Notes: generated from the letters alone by a model not told the origin. A stretch of DNA of 64,000 nt from Thiomonas delicata (GCF_900088825.1 NZ_LT592170.1:1042852-1106851), one strand, 5' to 3'. Positions 54,149 through 63,301 are shown, counted from the first letter of the stretch. Numbers and translations are program-made.

Positions 54149-54715
54149 TTAACTGACTTCTCTTTCCCATTGCGTTCCAGACCCCCTATTCATTCGATTG
54201 CCGATCGCGTCGAGGACCGCGGGGACAATGACTCGATGCATTGGTTTTACCGGCAGCATATAGATGCGCCCAAGCGAGTTGTGCACATGAACCACTGTGG
54301 TGACGGTGATCAGTACCTTGGGTTCTCCAGGAAGCAAGGCGCGATGAACCGACAGAATGACGTTCAGGTGTTTGTCTTTGTCTCCGAGCAGCGCTTCGTC
54401 GAAGGTGTTCTCGAAGAGCGTGAAGATTCCGACGCGGTCGCCTAGGCGGTACTCTGAGGGCGACTTGCCGGGAATGAGAGCAGACAGGTGGCCAAGGTCC
54501 TTGAGCCCCAGCAGGGACGCCGTTCGGTTGCGCAAGGCCATGCACGCATTGACCCACTTGGGAGTATGTCCAATGGCAGCGATGAAGTGGTCAAGCGCTG
54601 GGAGTTCGACTGCGTTGGATTCAACTGACCAAGAGTCGTGGAAGTCGGAGCCGACGAGCAGACCTGCGACCAGGCTGCTTGGCGGTGCAGTAGTTTCGCG
54701 CGGACCTTCATTCAT
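54149..54715 (-). CDS. DUF2867 domain protein
   Basis: A 188-residue protein matching DUF2867: HTPKWVNACMALRNRTASLL, GIFTLFENTFDEALLGDKDK and HLNVILSVHRALL, then TTVVHVHNSLGRIYMLPVKP. Family members have no established function. The first ATG compatible with the family is at 54715, which overlaps the end of the DinB gene by eight bases, so the two are coupled. Confidence 0.8.
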   Translation of the reverse strand: MNEGPRETTAPPSSLVAGLLVGSDFHDSWSVESNAVELPALDHFIAAIGHTPKWVNACMALRNRTASLLGLKDLGHLSALIPGKSPSEYRLGDRVGIFTLFENTFDEALLGDKDKHLNVILSVHRALLPGEPKVLITVTTVVHVHNSLGRIYMLPVKPMHRVIVPAVLDAIGNRMNRGSGTQWEREVS

Positions 54716-55253
54716 GCGGTTTGACGTGTGAACTGAGGGGTGAGCGCCGGGTTGGAGCCTCCCTTCGTGCTGGCTCGCTCTGGTGGAGGAACTTGGTGTA
54801 TAGATCGCGAGGCGGTGGGAGGGAGATGGACTTGAGGACTTGACCAACATTACCCCGGTGGTAGCCACCGTGTGCGATGACGTGGAGCAGGATTTCTTCT
54901 CGGGACATGCGCCCGCTGTCCCCGTCGGTAAATTCGAAGTCGATGACTTCGGCGAGATTGGTTGCGCTCAGGCTTGCAGCGTATTGCTCGTACCAAGCAT
55001 CGGTGGCCGCCACATCGGACCACAATTGAGCAAGGGTGGGCGTGCTCTTGGTGTTCGTGGCGTCGAAGGGCCTTGGCTCGGCGCTCAGGTGGGCCTTGAA
55101 GATGCGATCAACGACGTAGATGTGGTTCAGCGTTCGGATGCATGTGTGGAGATGTTCTGCATGCTCGGCAGGTAGCCCGGCAAGGGCGGAGAATAACTCC
55201 TGATTGGCCCAGGACTTGTACCCGAACAGCGACCGAAGTGTGGTGGGTGACAT
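54708..55253 (-). CDS. DinB-family protein
   Basis: A 181-residue four-helix-bundle protein of the DinB/YfiT class. The likely metal-binding histidines are in TLNHIYVVDRIF and IAHGGYHRGNVGQVL (His-x3-His). Such proteins often act as thiol-dependent transferases or of unknown damage-linked function. The C-terminal 25 residues are a charged tail that overlaps the DUF2867 gene. Confidence 0.85.
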   Translation of the reverse strand: MSPTTLRSLFGYKSWANQELFSALAGLPAEHAEHLHTCIRTLNHIYVVDRIFKAHLSAEPRPFDATNTKSTPTLAQLWSDVAATDAWYEQYAASLSATNLAEVIDFEFTDGDSGRMSREEILLHVIAHGGYHRGNVGQVLKSISLPPPRDLYTKFLHQSEPARREAPTRRSPLSSHVKPHE

Positions 55254-55496
55254 GCGCGCTATTACTCCCTGAGATGCCTAACGCAATGTACGTCGGCGCA
55301 GCGAACCATGATTATGCCGAGCCAAGTCATTGACGGCGAGGTTTTTGCAATTTCTTACTCCGCATGTGGTCCGGACAAATAGGAAGGCCTTGGAATTGAA
55401 GATTTGAGAGCCGTGGCCCTGGCGACCGTAGCCGCCAGCGTGCCATGGCACTGCTGACTTCGTACATCGGCCGTATTGACTGCCCGTGTATGGCGC
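55254..55496. other. gap between DinB and MarR genes
   Basis: No gene is evident in these 243 bases. They contain the region upstream of the DinB gene and the 3' end of the hexapeptide-MarR unit. Confidence 0.35.
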
Positions 55497-56042
55497 TCAG
55501 CCGCGGTCGTCGCCTTGCGCGGACTGCTCGATCTGCGTTGCGCGACAACCCACTGGACAAAACGGCCCATCGCAGACGCCATGGTCACAAAAGCGACAGA
55601 TATGGCGCGCATCGGCTCGGTTCTCTACCGCTCCGGCGAGCAGTTTGTTGAGCAGGTTCGTGAACTCCGCTTGTTCTGACTTGGCCAGCGTGCTTAGCAT
55701 TGCGCTTAGGGTCGAAAGGCGCTGGGTTTGCAAGCGCATGGCTTCAATGCGGCCTGCTGCAAGGATTTCTACCAAAGTCTCGCGGGATCCGCTATGGGAT
55801 TTCCGGACAAACCCAGAAGCAGCCAGGCGGTCAATTGCACGCGAGCACGCGGGTTGGGAAAGGCTCAGCACCTTGCCGAGTTCGCTCACGCTCATAGGTG
55901 GCCAATAGGAGAGCCAAAGCAGGATAGCCGCGCTGGATGGCGAATAGTCTTCCAACGCCCCGCTAATGGCTCGGTCAAGCACGGCCCACATGGCGCCCAG
56001 CTTATTGGCCTGCAGCGCCTGATTTCTCTCACGCCTGTTCAT
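55497..56042 (-). CDS. MarR-family regulator with Cys-rich tail
   Basis: A 181-residue winged-helix regulator: SPSSAAILLWLSYWPPMSVS, ELGKVLSLSQPACSRAIDRL and ASGFVRKSHSGSRETLVEIL. The C terminus carries five closely spaced cysteines, CRFCDHGVCDGPFCPVGC, which could bind a metal or sense thiols. Its ATG at 56042 lies inside the end of the hexapeptide gene (14-base overlap), so the two are co-translated. Confidence 0.85.
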   Translation of the reverse strand: MNRRERNQALQANKLGAMWAVLDRAISGALEDYSPSSAAILLWLSYWPPMSVSELGKVLSLSQPACSRAIDRLAASGFVRKSHSGSRETLVEILAAGRIEAMRLQTQRLSTLSAMLSTLAKSEQAEFTNLLNKLLAGAVENRADARHICRFCDHGVCDGPFCPVGCRATQIEQSAQGDDRG

Positions 56043-56643
56043 AGAGCCTGTCAGTTGCATGCATGCGCCGCAGCGCGGCTGCATAGCGCGGCATGACCGC
56101 GGCCATCATGGATTCCCCCTGCGGGGGGCGTTCCGTGTTGAACACGTAACGCGGGAAGTCGAGCGGCTTCTGAACGGTCCAGATCCTCTCATGATCCACA
56201 GGAGGCAAAATTTGGGCAGGTGTCCCGACAGCGACCCAGCCAATGGGGACGGTCGCGTGAGCGGCAAGCTCCGTGCGGATATGCACCACGGCGTGGATTC
56301 GCACCTCACTGCCGCGCCGGAGGATGGCGCCATTGAAAACGGCCGCACCGGTTGCTATGAACACCTCATCTTCCACTGAGCATCCGACGAGATAGGCGTG
56401 TGGCCCCACGAGAACGCAGCTTCCAAGCTGCATTACGTGCCCCGGTACGCCGCGAATAACCGCAGTGTCCATGATTACGCAGTTGTCGCCGATGCGAATC
56501 GGTCCGCCTTCAGCGATGAGTACAGCGCCGTGGCCAATGGAGCAATTCGCTCCGATGTGTACGTCGCCTGAGATGACAGCGGTAGATGCGACCCTGGCGC
56601 TTGGGTCAACGAATGGATGATCTTGATCGTTTTGAATCCACAT
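56029..56643 (-). CDS. left-handed beta-helix (hexapeptide) protein, gamma-carbonic-anhydrase/acyltransferase-like
   Basis: A 204-residue protein of hexapeptide repeats (VISGDVHIGANCSIGHGAVL, GGPIRIGDNCVIMDTAVIRG, CVLVGPHAYLVGCSVEDEVF) plus a helical C terminus. The histidines HG and GPHAY could form the zinc site of gamma-carbonic-anhydrase relatives, but carbonic anhydrase activity is not assured. The ATG at 56643 has GGAG six bases upstream, so it is preferred over 56655 or 56718. It is followed by an overlapping MarR gene. Confidence 0.8.
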   Translation of the reverse strand: MWIQNDQDHPFVDPSARVASTAVISGDVHIGANCSIGHGAVLIAEGGPIRIGDNCVIMDTAVIRGVPGHVMQLGSCVLVGPHAYLVGCSVEDEVFIATGAAVFNGAILRRGSEVRIHAVVHIRTELAAHATVPIGWVAVGTPAQILPPVDHERIWTVQKPLDFPRYVFNTERPPQGESMMAAVMPRYAAALRRMHATDRLYEQA

Positions 56644-57179
56644 ATGAGTCTCCATATTGCATGCAGCATGCATGAATGATAGATAGGCAAGAGCATCATT
56701 GCCAAGCGTTCGAGGCACCGAACGTCGGGGCGCGACGCCCGCAGACTATCGGTAATGGGCGCGTTGGATGGAATGCAGCCGATGCCTGCTCGCCGACGTA
56801 ACGTATAGCAGTCAGCGCACAGAAGATGGCCGACGGCCGTATCGGTCCAGCCACTGTCAATCACGAACTCCGTCAACTGTTCCACTCCGGCACTGACCGC
56901 CGGGCCTTTGCTATGCAACTTGCAATCGTCGCTAGCTGCCGCCGAGTAGAGAGCGCGCTAGCAGCCACGCGTTTGTCGGGTTCTCGCCAATACGGCGCAG
57001 CGCGCGTAGGGCCACCAGTCGCTGCCGAACGGGGCGTAAAGGCTACTGCATTGGAGTTCTGACTGAGGATTGCAGGACAAACGCGTCGAGGACGAGCTGC
57101 GACCTCGGGGCTCCTTGAGCGGTGCCGATCAACGCTCAGACATGCCTGCGGTCCAGGAGAGGGCTGGACTGGACCAGGT
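56644..57179. other. 536-base gap without recognised gene
   Basis: Open frames here (such as 56826-57062 plus and 56475-56918 minus) show no family resemblance or ribosome-binding site. A weak integrase-like string, ATVNHELRQLF, occurs at about 56850, possibly a decayed mobile-element trace. The right half should hold the promoter of the hexapeptide gene only at its left edge. Confidence 0.3.
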
Positions 57180-57749
57180 TCATCGTGTTCTGCCCGAGGG
57201 GCCGGGCCATTCTGGTGAGAGCAGGTAAACCCTCAAGGCCTCGCCAATGTGGCGGATCGACTCCGCGACCTCACCGGAATTCACCATGGCGTCCTCAGTC
57301 ACACAAGCGCCAAGCAGGGCTATGTCGCGCGATGCGCCCTCGACGATCACGGCTGACATCGTCAGCAGCGTCTCACGCAGGGCATCGTAAGCATGATGAG
57401 CCCTGGGGGAGGTGTTGACGAGGGCCACGGGTTTGCCCACAAACCCTTCGTCACTGACCAGCCAATCCAAGGCGTTTTTCATGGCGCCCGATACACCATG
57501 AGCGTATTCGGGGCTGGCGATCAACAGAGCATCTGCCTGTCGAACCGACTGCCGCAGGTGTCGAACCGAGGGTGGCGGATCGATCTCTCGATCCGGGTTG
57601 AACAGGGGGAGGTCGCCCAAGCCCGGATAGACCGATATCGACAGATCGGCAGGTGCCAGGCGAGCTGCTGCGCGGCAGAACGCGGCATTGATCGAAGCCG
57701 CGCGCAGGCTTCCGGCCATGGCCAGGACGCGCATGAGATCAGGGGGCAT
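57180..57749 (-). CDS. NADPH-dependent FMN reductase-family protein
   Basis: A 189-residue flavodoxin-fold oxidoreductase. It begins VLAMAGSLRAASINAAFCRA with the phosphate-binding loop GSLR-x3-N, and contains the diagnostic SPEYAHGVSGAMKNALDWLV. Enzymes of this family reduce FMN, quinones, chromate or azo dyes with NAD(P)H; this one cannot be narrowed down. It appears monocistronic. Confidence 0.88.
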   Translation of the reverse strand: MPPDLMRVLAMAGSLRAASINAAFCRAAARLAPADLSISVYPGLGDLPLFNPDREIDPPPSVRHLRQSVRQADALLIASPEYAHGVSGAMKNALDWLVSDEGFVGKPVALVNTSPRAHHAYDALRETLLTMSAVIVEGASRDIALLGACVTEDAMVNSGEVAESIRHIGEALRVYLLSPEWPGPSGRTR

Positions 57750-57934
57750 GCCGGGACTCTACGGTGGTGTTCATCACGTGGGGCGGTACGGCCTATCGGA
57801 GCGATGGCGCATTCGGTGCGACCAACTGACGCTGCAGGAGCCCGTTATAACTTGAATGGTCAAGAGCAAGCAATGTTGCGAACGACAAATTCGGTGGATT
57901 TTCCCTACTGCTTCGGTCGAAGACCAAAGGCGCT

Positions 57935-59038
57935 CTATTTTGCAGACGCGGACGCCTCCGCGGAACGAGTCGTAGACAAGCCTTGAACCACGCCACGCAC
58001 CGCGATGAGTACGAGCAGCGTCGACGCAATGCCCACGACCGCCAAGGCCATGCCGTCGTTGACATTCCCCTGATCGAACTGCGCATAGACATAGGTCGAG
58101 ATCACCTGAGTGCCAGGGGGCTGCAACAGAATCGATGCGGCAAGTTCGCGCATGCAGAACGCAAACAGAACCGCGCCGCCTGCGAGAACATGCGGCCAGG
58201 CCAGCGGCAGATGGATCTGAGTCAACACCCGGGGCGGTCGGGCGCCGTGCACGCTTGCCGCCTGGCTCAGACCGACCGGAACCTGCTGCAAACCACTCGC
58301 GGCATAGCGCAGGGCATAGGGGAGCGTGAGCGCCAGATAGGCCAGGCCGATGATGGGCACATGACCATAGATCGGCAGCGGGTTGCCCGGGGCGTTCCAG
58401 AACAGGATCAAACCTGTCGCCATCACCACGCCGGGAATCGCCTGTGGCGCATAGCCCAGCACCTCCAGGAATCTTCGGGTGCGCTCAGGAAACCGCTGAA
58501 GGATGAACAGGCCGGTCACCGCCAGCGCCATACCTGCCACGCTCGTGCCGACGGACAGACCGATGCTGGTTTGCAAGGCCGCGAGCCCGCCATCGCCCGG
58601 TGTGAGCACCTGCGCAAAATGCTTCCAGGTCCAATTGCCTGAAGCCAAACCGTTGGTGACGGCCTTCTGCAGGGCCGTTACGCCGATGGCCCCCAGCGGC
58701 AGGCCTGTGGCGATGACGGCGAACAGCAGCGGCGGCAAGGCGCACCAGCGCCGCGTCTTCACCGCTCGCCTTTGTGCCGACGTCGCGGTCATCCGGGTCA
58801 GGGGCAAGGCGAGTAGCCAGATCAGCAGGGCCAGTGTGCCCAGGAGCAAACCGATGCCCGCAGCCCGAGGCAGGTTGACCGGCCAGACGTCGAGCGCCTG
58901 CTCCACCGCCACACTGAGCACCTGAACGCCCGCCATATCACCGAGCACCTTGGGCACGCCAAATTCTTCAGTGCTGGCGAGGAACACCAGCAAGGTCGCG
59001 GCCAACAACGCAGGAGCTACTCCTGGTCGATAGGCCAT
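57935..59038 (-). CDS. C-terminal part of split ABC transporter permease
   Basis: A 367-residue membrane protein that begins MAYRPGVAPALLAATLLVFL, which is the end of a first permease domain, and then holds a complete second permease domain with its EAA loop (GLSQAASVHGARPPRVLTQI HLP). In fused binding-protein-dependent permeases of the FbpB/PhnU type these parts belong to one protein of about 550 residues. Here the preceding frame ends in TGA, and this ATG is the very next codon in the same frame. See the N-terminal half. Confidence 0.8.
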   Translation of the reverse strand: MAYRPGVAPALLAATLLVFLASTEEFGVPKVLGDMAGVQVLSVAVEQALDVWPVNLPRAAGIGLLLGTLALLIWLLALPLTRMTATSAQRRAVKTRRWCALPPLLFAVIATGLPLGAIGVTALQKAVTNGLASGNWTWKHFAQVLTPGDGGLAALQTSIGLSVGTSVAGMALAVTGLFILQRFPERTRRFLEVLGYAPQAIPGVVMATGLILFWNAPGNPLPIYGHVPIIGLAYLALTLPYALRYAASGLQQVPVGLSQAASVHGARPPRVLTQIHLPLAWPHVLAGGAVLFAFCMRELAASILLQPPGTQVISTYVYAQFDQGNVNDGMALAVVGIASTLLVLIAVRGVVQGLSTTRSAEASASAK

Positions 59039-59593
59039 TCAGCGCGCACGCAGTGGCGATGCGCCATGAACCTGGGCCGTCTCGATGAGGCGATGATCGA
59101 CGCCACGAAGCGCCGCGCTGGCCATGACATAGACCAGCGGCGTCAAGTGCAGGGCCATGACGATCGCCATGCCAGGCAGGGCGTACAGCAGCTTGGCAAG
59201 CGCCAGTCCACCATGACCGAGAACCTGGTTCCACAGGCCCACCGGCCCTGCGATCAGCGACCACGCCACCGCGGTGAGGTAGGGCGGCATGAGGAAGGAG
59301 CCGAGGAGCAGCGGCTCGAGCCCTTGTTGCCAGCGGACCGGCGTCGCCTCCACGAGGCCTGCGAGCAGGGCACCGGCGATCAGTGACAGCGCGGCCGTGA
59401 GCGCGGCCAGTTCGAGGGTGGCAAGCAGGTTGGCGAAGAGGTCGTGACCCAGCAGGGTACGCCAGCTCTGTCCGTGGGTAAGCGGAGTTGCCGCCTCGAA
59501 GAGCAGAGCCGCAACGGGAGCCAGGATCAGCAGGGCAAACGTGCCGAGCAGCAAGATCTCCGCAGTTCGGCGAAATGATCGTCCGCTCTGCAT
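59039..59593 (-). CDS. N-terminal part of split ABC transporter permease
   Basis: A 184-residue membrane protein with about five hydrophobic segments, starting directly after the binding-protein gene (TGA ATG). It stops within the EAA loop, ETAQVHGASPLRAR, where relatives continue for a few residues into LP and AYRPG. The stop is in frame with the next ATG, and about four consensus residues seem missing at the junction. The two halves could assemble after termination and restart, or the permease is broken. Confidence 0.8.
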   Translation of the reverse strand: MQSGRSFRRTAEILLLGTFALLILAPVAALLFEAATPLTHGQSWRTLLGHDLFANLLATLELAALTAALSLIAGALLAGLVEATPVRWQQGLEPLLLGSFLMPPYLTAVAWSLIAGPVGLWNQVLGHGGLALAKLLYALPGMAIVMALHLTPLVYVMASAALRGVDHRLIETAQVHGASPLRAR

Positions 59594-60580
59594 TCACCGC
59601 CCAAGGATCTGATGACTGAACCGGGCCAGAACGGTCTTGCGCTGCTGCGTCAATGCGGCCCAGTCCACCGGCAGCACATGGGAGAGGGCCGAATCGGGCC
59701 AGACCGGCGCGGGAGGCACACTGGAAACCGCTGGAAGCAGCAGCGATTTCGCCACATCGGCCTGGCCCGCTGGGGACATCGCGAAGTCGACAAAGCGCTC
59801 AGCCGCCGCCGCTTGGTGGCTGCTCTTCATGACGATGATCGGACGGGGAATGAGCAGCACCCCGCTGCTGGGAATGATGAGATCAAGGCTGTTGCCGGCA
59901 AGCTTGGCCTTGAGGGCGGTATGGCCGACTCCTGCCACCATGACGCTGCGTTCACCCATTTCCACCGGGCGCAAGGCGCTGGCATTGGGGCCGGGCCAGA
60001 TGCAACCATTGGCTTTGAGGGCATCGAGCCAGGCCCAGCCTTTTTGGCCCTCATGCGCGGCGTAGGCGATGACAAAGTCAGAGGCGGTGCCCGAGAGCGT
60101 GGGGTCAGGCATGGTGAGCTGGCCCCTCCATTTCGCGTTGGTGAGATCGGCCCAATCCTGCGGCGCCTGTTTGTCACCGACCAAGTGGGTATTGACGACC
60201 AGACCGACCACGTCGGCGCCCACGGGCAGGAAGGGGCCGGGCGCATTGACCTGGGGACGTAGGGTCTTGAGGATCGCGTCTGGCCGGTACGGCAGCACCA
60301 GACCTTGATTGGCCAGGGCGAGTCCCGCCGTCCAGTCCGCGAGAATGACCACATCCGCGTGAGGCTGGGCAGCTTCAGCAGCCAATCGCGCCATGATCTT
60401 CCCGGTACTGGCGGTGTAAAGATCCACATGCTGACCACTTTGTTTGGCATATCCAGCAGCCAGCGCTTTGGCCAGCGAGGCGGGAGCGCTGCTGTAGACC
60501 ACGAGATCGGCGGCGTTCGCCATACGGGCAAAGAACGCAGTGAGGACGAGTGCGAAGGCAAAAAGGAGTTTGTGTTTCAT
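59594..60580 (-). CDS. ABC transporter periplasmic substrate-binding protein
   Basis: A 328-residue binding protein with a signal peptide (KLLFAFALVLTAFFARMANA). The mature N terminus LVVYSSAPASLAKALAAGYA and DVVILADWTAGLALANQG fit the Fe(III)/2-aminoethylphosphonate/thiamine binding-protein group (FbpA/PhnS-like). LTMPDPTLSGTASDFVIAYA is a family segment. The tyrosines that bind ferric iron in FbpA are not obvious, so iron is not certain. The start at 60580 is chosen for the signal peptide. Confidence 0.82.
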   Translation of the reverse strand: MKHKLLFAFALVLTAFFARMANAADLVVYSSAPASLAKALAAGYAKQSGQHVDLYTASTGKIMARLAAEAAQPHADVVILADWTAGLALANQGLVLPYRPDAILKTLRPQVNAPGPFLPVGADVVGLVVNTHLVGDKQAPQDWADLTNAKWRGQLTMPDPTLSGTASDFVIAYAAHEGQKGWAWLDALKANGCIWPGPNASALRPVEMGERSVMVAGVGHTALKAKLAGNSLDLIIPSSGVLLIPRPIIVMKSSHQAAAAERFVDFAMSPAGQADVAKSLLLPAVSSVPPAPVWPDSALSHVLPVDWAALTQQRKTVLARFSHQILGR

Positions 60581-60608
60581 GGCAGACGAATGAGAAAGGA
60601 CGAAAGGC

Positions 60609-61670
60609 TCAGGCGGGATGGTTGTCGGCGGGGAGGAGCCAGCAGTGCTCCGAAACGAGGTCGATGGACACCGCATCCTGGGACAGATCGTGCGGGCTGG
60701 TGCCCTGGATGCGATCGCCGTTAGGGTGTTCGACTTCAACGTGGAAGAGCCCAGCTTCAAAGCGGCGCTTGTGCACCCGCCAGGCGCCTTCTCGGGCGTG
60801 GATGCGAACCGACTCGGGACGAAGCAGCAGACGTGCGGGCCCGCTACGCAGCGAGTGATGGGACGGGGCGTGCCAGGCCCTGCCGTCGAAGGCGAAGCGA
60901 GCGAGATCGTTCTCCTCAATGAGATCGACGTTGACCGGCACACTCCGAAAACTGCCGGTCAGTCCGGCCACGATCTCACTGGACGGCTCGCGGTACACCG
61001 TCGCTGGCGTGCTCCACTGCACGATGCGCCCCTGCTCGAGAACGGCCACATGCCGCCCGAGGGCAAACGCCTCGGAGGGATCGTGCGTGACATGGAGCGC
61101 GGTCGTGCGCGTCTCGCCAAACAGGGTCTGCAGATAGCTTCGAAGTTCCTCGCGAGTCGGGCCGTCGACGGCGGACAGCGGTTCGTCGAGCAGCACCAAG
61201 CGGGGCCGGGCCGCCAGCGCCCGGCAAATGGCCACGCGTTGCCGTTGACCGCCGGACAAGGTGGCGGGCTTGCGTCGGCCATGCCCGGCCAGACCCACGC
61301 GATCCAGCAACTCCTCGGCCCATCGGTGATCGACCGGCAGTTTGCGTGCGCGCAAGGGGAACAGGATGTTGTCGATCACGTCGAGATGCGGCCAGAGATT
61401 AGCCTCCTGAAACACCATGCCCAGACCGCGCTGATGCGGCGGACGCTCGATCGACTGGGTTGGATCGCAGACCGTTTCGCCATCGATCGAGATCTGCCCC
61501 GCATGGGGGTGGACAAACCCTGCAATCGCCGCGAGCAGGGTGCTCTTGCCAGATCCGGATCGTCCCAGGAGACAGGCATAGTCGCCCGGCTCCAGATCGA
61601 ACTGAATGTCACGCAGAACGGGCTGACCTCCGTAGTCCGCCTGCAGCCCACGGATGCGCAATGCTGTCAT
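60609..61670 (-). CDS. ABC transporter ATP-binding protein
   Basis: A 353-residue ATPase with Walker A GRSGSGKST, the signature LSGGQRQRVAICRAL and Walker B LVLLDEPLSAVD. The C-terminal 110 residues form a TOBE domain (ARLLLRPESVRIHAREGAWR). It belongs to the FbpC/PotA/UgpC class of importers. It sits between the porin gene (11 bases upstream) and the binding-protein gene in a single operon. Confidence 0.9.
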   Translation of the reverse strand: MTALRIRGLQADYGGQPVLRDIQFDLEPGDYACLLGRSGSGKSTLLAAIAGFVHPHAGQISIDGETVCDPTQSIERPPHQRGLGMVFQEANLWPHLDVIDNILFPLRARKLPVDHRWAEELLDRVGLAGHGRRKPATLSGGQRQRVAICRALAARPRLVLLDEPLSAVDGPTREELRSYLQTLFGETRTTALHVTHDPSEAFALGRHVAVLEQGRIVQWSTPATVYREPSSEIVAGLTGSFRSVPVNVDLIEENDLARFAFDGRAWHAPSHHSLRSGPARLLLRPESVRIHAREGAWRVHKRRFEAGLFHVEVEHPNGDRIQGTSPHDLSQDAVSIDLVSEHCWLLPADNHPA

Positions 61671-61681
61671 GCCTGCTGCTC

Positions 61682-63001
61682 TCAGAATCGGTATTGCAGC
61701 ATCAGGCGGTTGTAGACCAGCGAGCGATAGGCCGAAGAAGACGCCCCATTGCTGATCGCCAGGCGCTCACGAATGGACAGCCCCTTGAGCTTGCCACTCA
61801 AGGCATAGGTGGCATCGAAATAGACGGCATGTGGATTGCCGCTGTAGGTTGTGTGGAACTTCAGTGCGGCCACTTTCAGCTTGAGCTGATGGTCGAGGAA
61901 ACTTCGGCTGTAGGCCAGCTCGGTGGCATCTCCCGGCCCATAGGCCAGCAGGTCGATGTTCATCACTGCCGCGTACATCGCGGTGTCATCGCCGTAGGGC
62001 GAAACGATGGAGCCGCCGCCAAAGGCGTTGGCGTGATCTTCCAGCTTGTTGTAGGCCAAGGAGACATTGTTGCCCGAGAACTTGACGCCGCCGCGCAAGC
62101 CCCAGAGCGTGGAATCGACCGCTCCGCCTTTGCCAAACAGCGTTGCCTTGTACTTCTGAAACATCGAGCCGCCCGTCTGATGCATGAACTGCGCATCGAC
62201 GTAGGGGGCGAAAGCGTCGTGGGCTTTGCCGAAAGCGTAGCCGCCATTCAGATAGGTGCTGCGCGCAAAGTCGGTGTAGTCATAGAACCAGGCCTCCCCA
62301 TGAATGGGGCCAGAGTGATAGCGTGCGCCGATCACGCTGGTGCCGCTGGCTTCGGGAAGTACGGTTTTCTTAGGAAACACCGTGGTTGTGCCGTACAGCT
62401 CATCGTCTTCGTAGCCGTTGGGGTAGTAGAGGTTGTCGTGCGTGAAACCATCGGAGGTCCGGCTCTTGAAGGCGTTGATGCGCGTGGCCATCAACTGCAA
62501 ACCTTTCATGGGCGCGATCGAGGCCCATACCCCCTGGAAGGTCTGGGGGATCATCCGGGAGTCCCGCGCCCCCATCCAGGGTGTGTTGATGATCTGACGC
62601 CCGGCGCGAATCAGTGCGCCGTCACGCGCGTATTGGACATAGGCCTGTCCGACCGTGGTCAGTGAGGACTTGGCGCCCATCAGTGTGGTCTCGTGCGCCT
62701 TGTCTCCAGCCGGGAAGGTTTCGATGGCATTGGCGTTGTAGACGCTCAGCCCGAGTCCGAAACCCCCGAGAAAGGGATCTGTGGTGATGTTGAGGCCTTC
62801 GCCTAGGGCCGAGGATCGCTGATCCGGCTTGGTCGGTGCGCCGTAGTTCTTGTTGAAACCATAGAGGCGCACAAATCCCGAAACATGAAAGAAGCTCGCT
62901 GGTGATGCGGCCTGGGACGGCGTTGGCAGGCTGAGTACCGAAGCGGCACTGAGGGCCAGAGCCAACAAGGGCTTGCGAAAGGTGAAGGGATGGGTCGTCA
63001 T
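61682..63001 (-). CDS. OprD-family-like outer-membrane porin
   Basis: A 439-residue protein with a signal peptide (KPLLALALSAASVLSLPTPS) and a beta-barrel pattern of alternating hydrophobic strands, ending in the outer-membrane C-terminal signature MLQYRF. Segments such as RAGRQIINTPWMGARDSRMI and PQTFQGVWAS resemble OprD porins, which pass small carboxylates or amino acids. It is the first gene of the transporter operon and probably admits the same solute to the periplasm. The ATG at 63001 begins the signal peptide. Confidence 0.82.
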   Translation of the reverse strand: MTTHPFTFRKPLLALALSAASVLSLPTPSQAASPASFFHVSGFVRLYGFNKNYGAPTKPDQRSSALGEGLNITTDPFLGGFGLGLSVYNANAIETFPAGDKAHETTLMGAKSSLTTVGQAYVQYARDGALIRAGRQIINTPWMGARDSRMIPQTFQGVWASIAPMKGLQLMATRINAFKSRTSDGFTHDNLYYPNGYEDDELYGTTTVFPKKTVLPEASGTSVIGARYHSGPIHGEAWFYDYTDFARSTYLNGGYAFGKAHDAFAPYVDAQFMHQTGGSMFQKYKATLFGKGGAVDSTLWGLRGGVKFSGNNVSLAYNKLEDHANAFGGGSIVSPYGDDTAMYAAVMNIDLLAYGPGDATELAYSRSFLDHQLKLKVAALKFHTTYSGNPHAVYFDATYALSGKLKGLSIRERLAISNGASSSAYRSLVYNRLMLQYRF

Positions 63002-63301
63002 TTCAGGGATGTTGGTGTTATGAACCCGGCCGAGCATTCGTGGCTGACCGTAAAGGGTTTCATGCTACTGAACAGAAATGACGAAACGATGAAATTAATT
63101 TTTTGTCACTAAACGTTTCGCTCGGTTGCAGTTATGCCCGTTATTTTCACTCGTATAGTCCTCCAGCAGTTTCGGTGGAAGCGGGGTCACTTCAGCGGTG
63201 GCTCGATAGCACCGCTGATCGTTGGCGCCATGCGGTGGGTCGGCATCAGGGTGTCGTGGGCGTGGCGCTGAAGGCCGCCAGGAACAGCGGCAGCTATAGG
63301 A
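63002..63301. other. region upstream of the porin-ABC operon
   Basis: Three hundred bases with no gene. It includes the promoter of the porin operon and an inverted repeat CGAAACG (63082-63088) with CGTTTCG (63114-63120), about 85-120 bases before the porin start. Confidence 0.45.

Noticed and set aside
56475-56918. Minus-strand open frame overlapping the hexapeptide gene
   Set aside because: Runs through a real gene in another frame; no recognisable motif.
59594-60580. Calling the binding protein an Fe(III)-binding FbpA
   Set aside because: The usual adjacent tyrosines for ferric iron are not obvious, and aminoethylphosphonate-type transporters are equally close.
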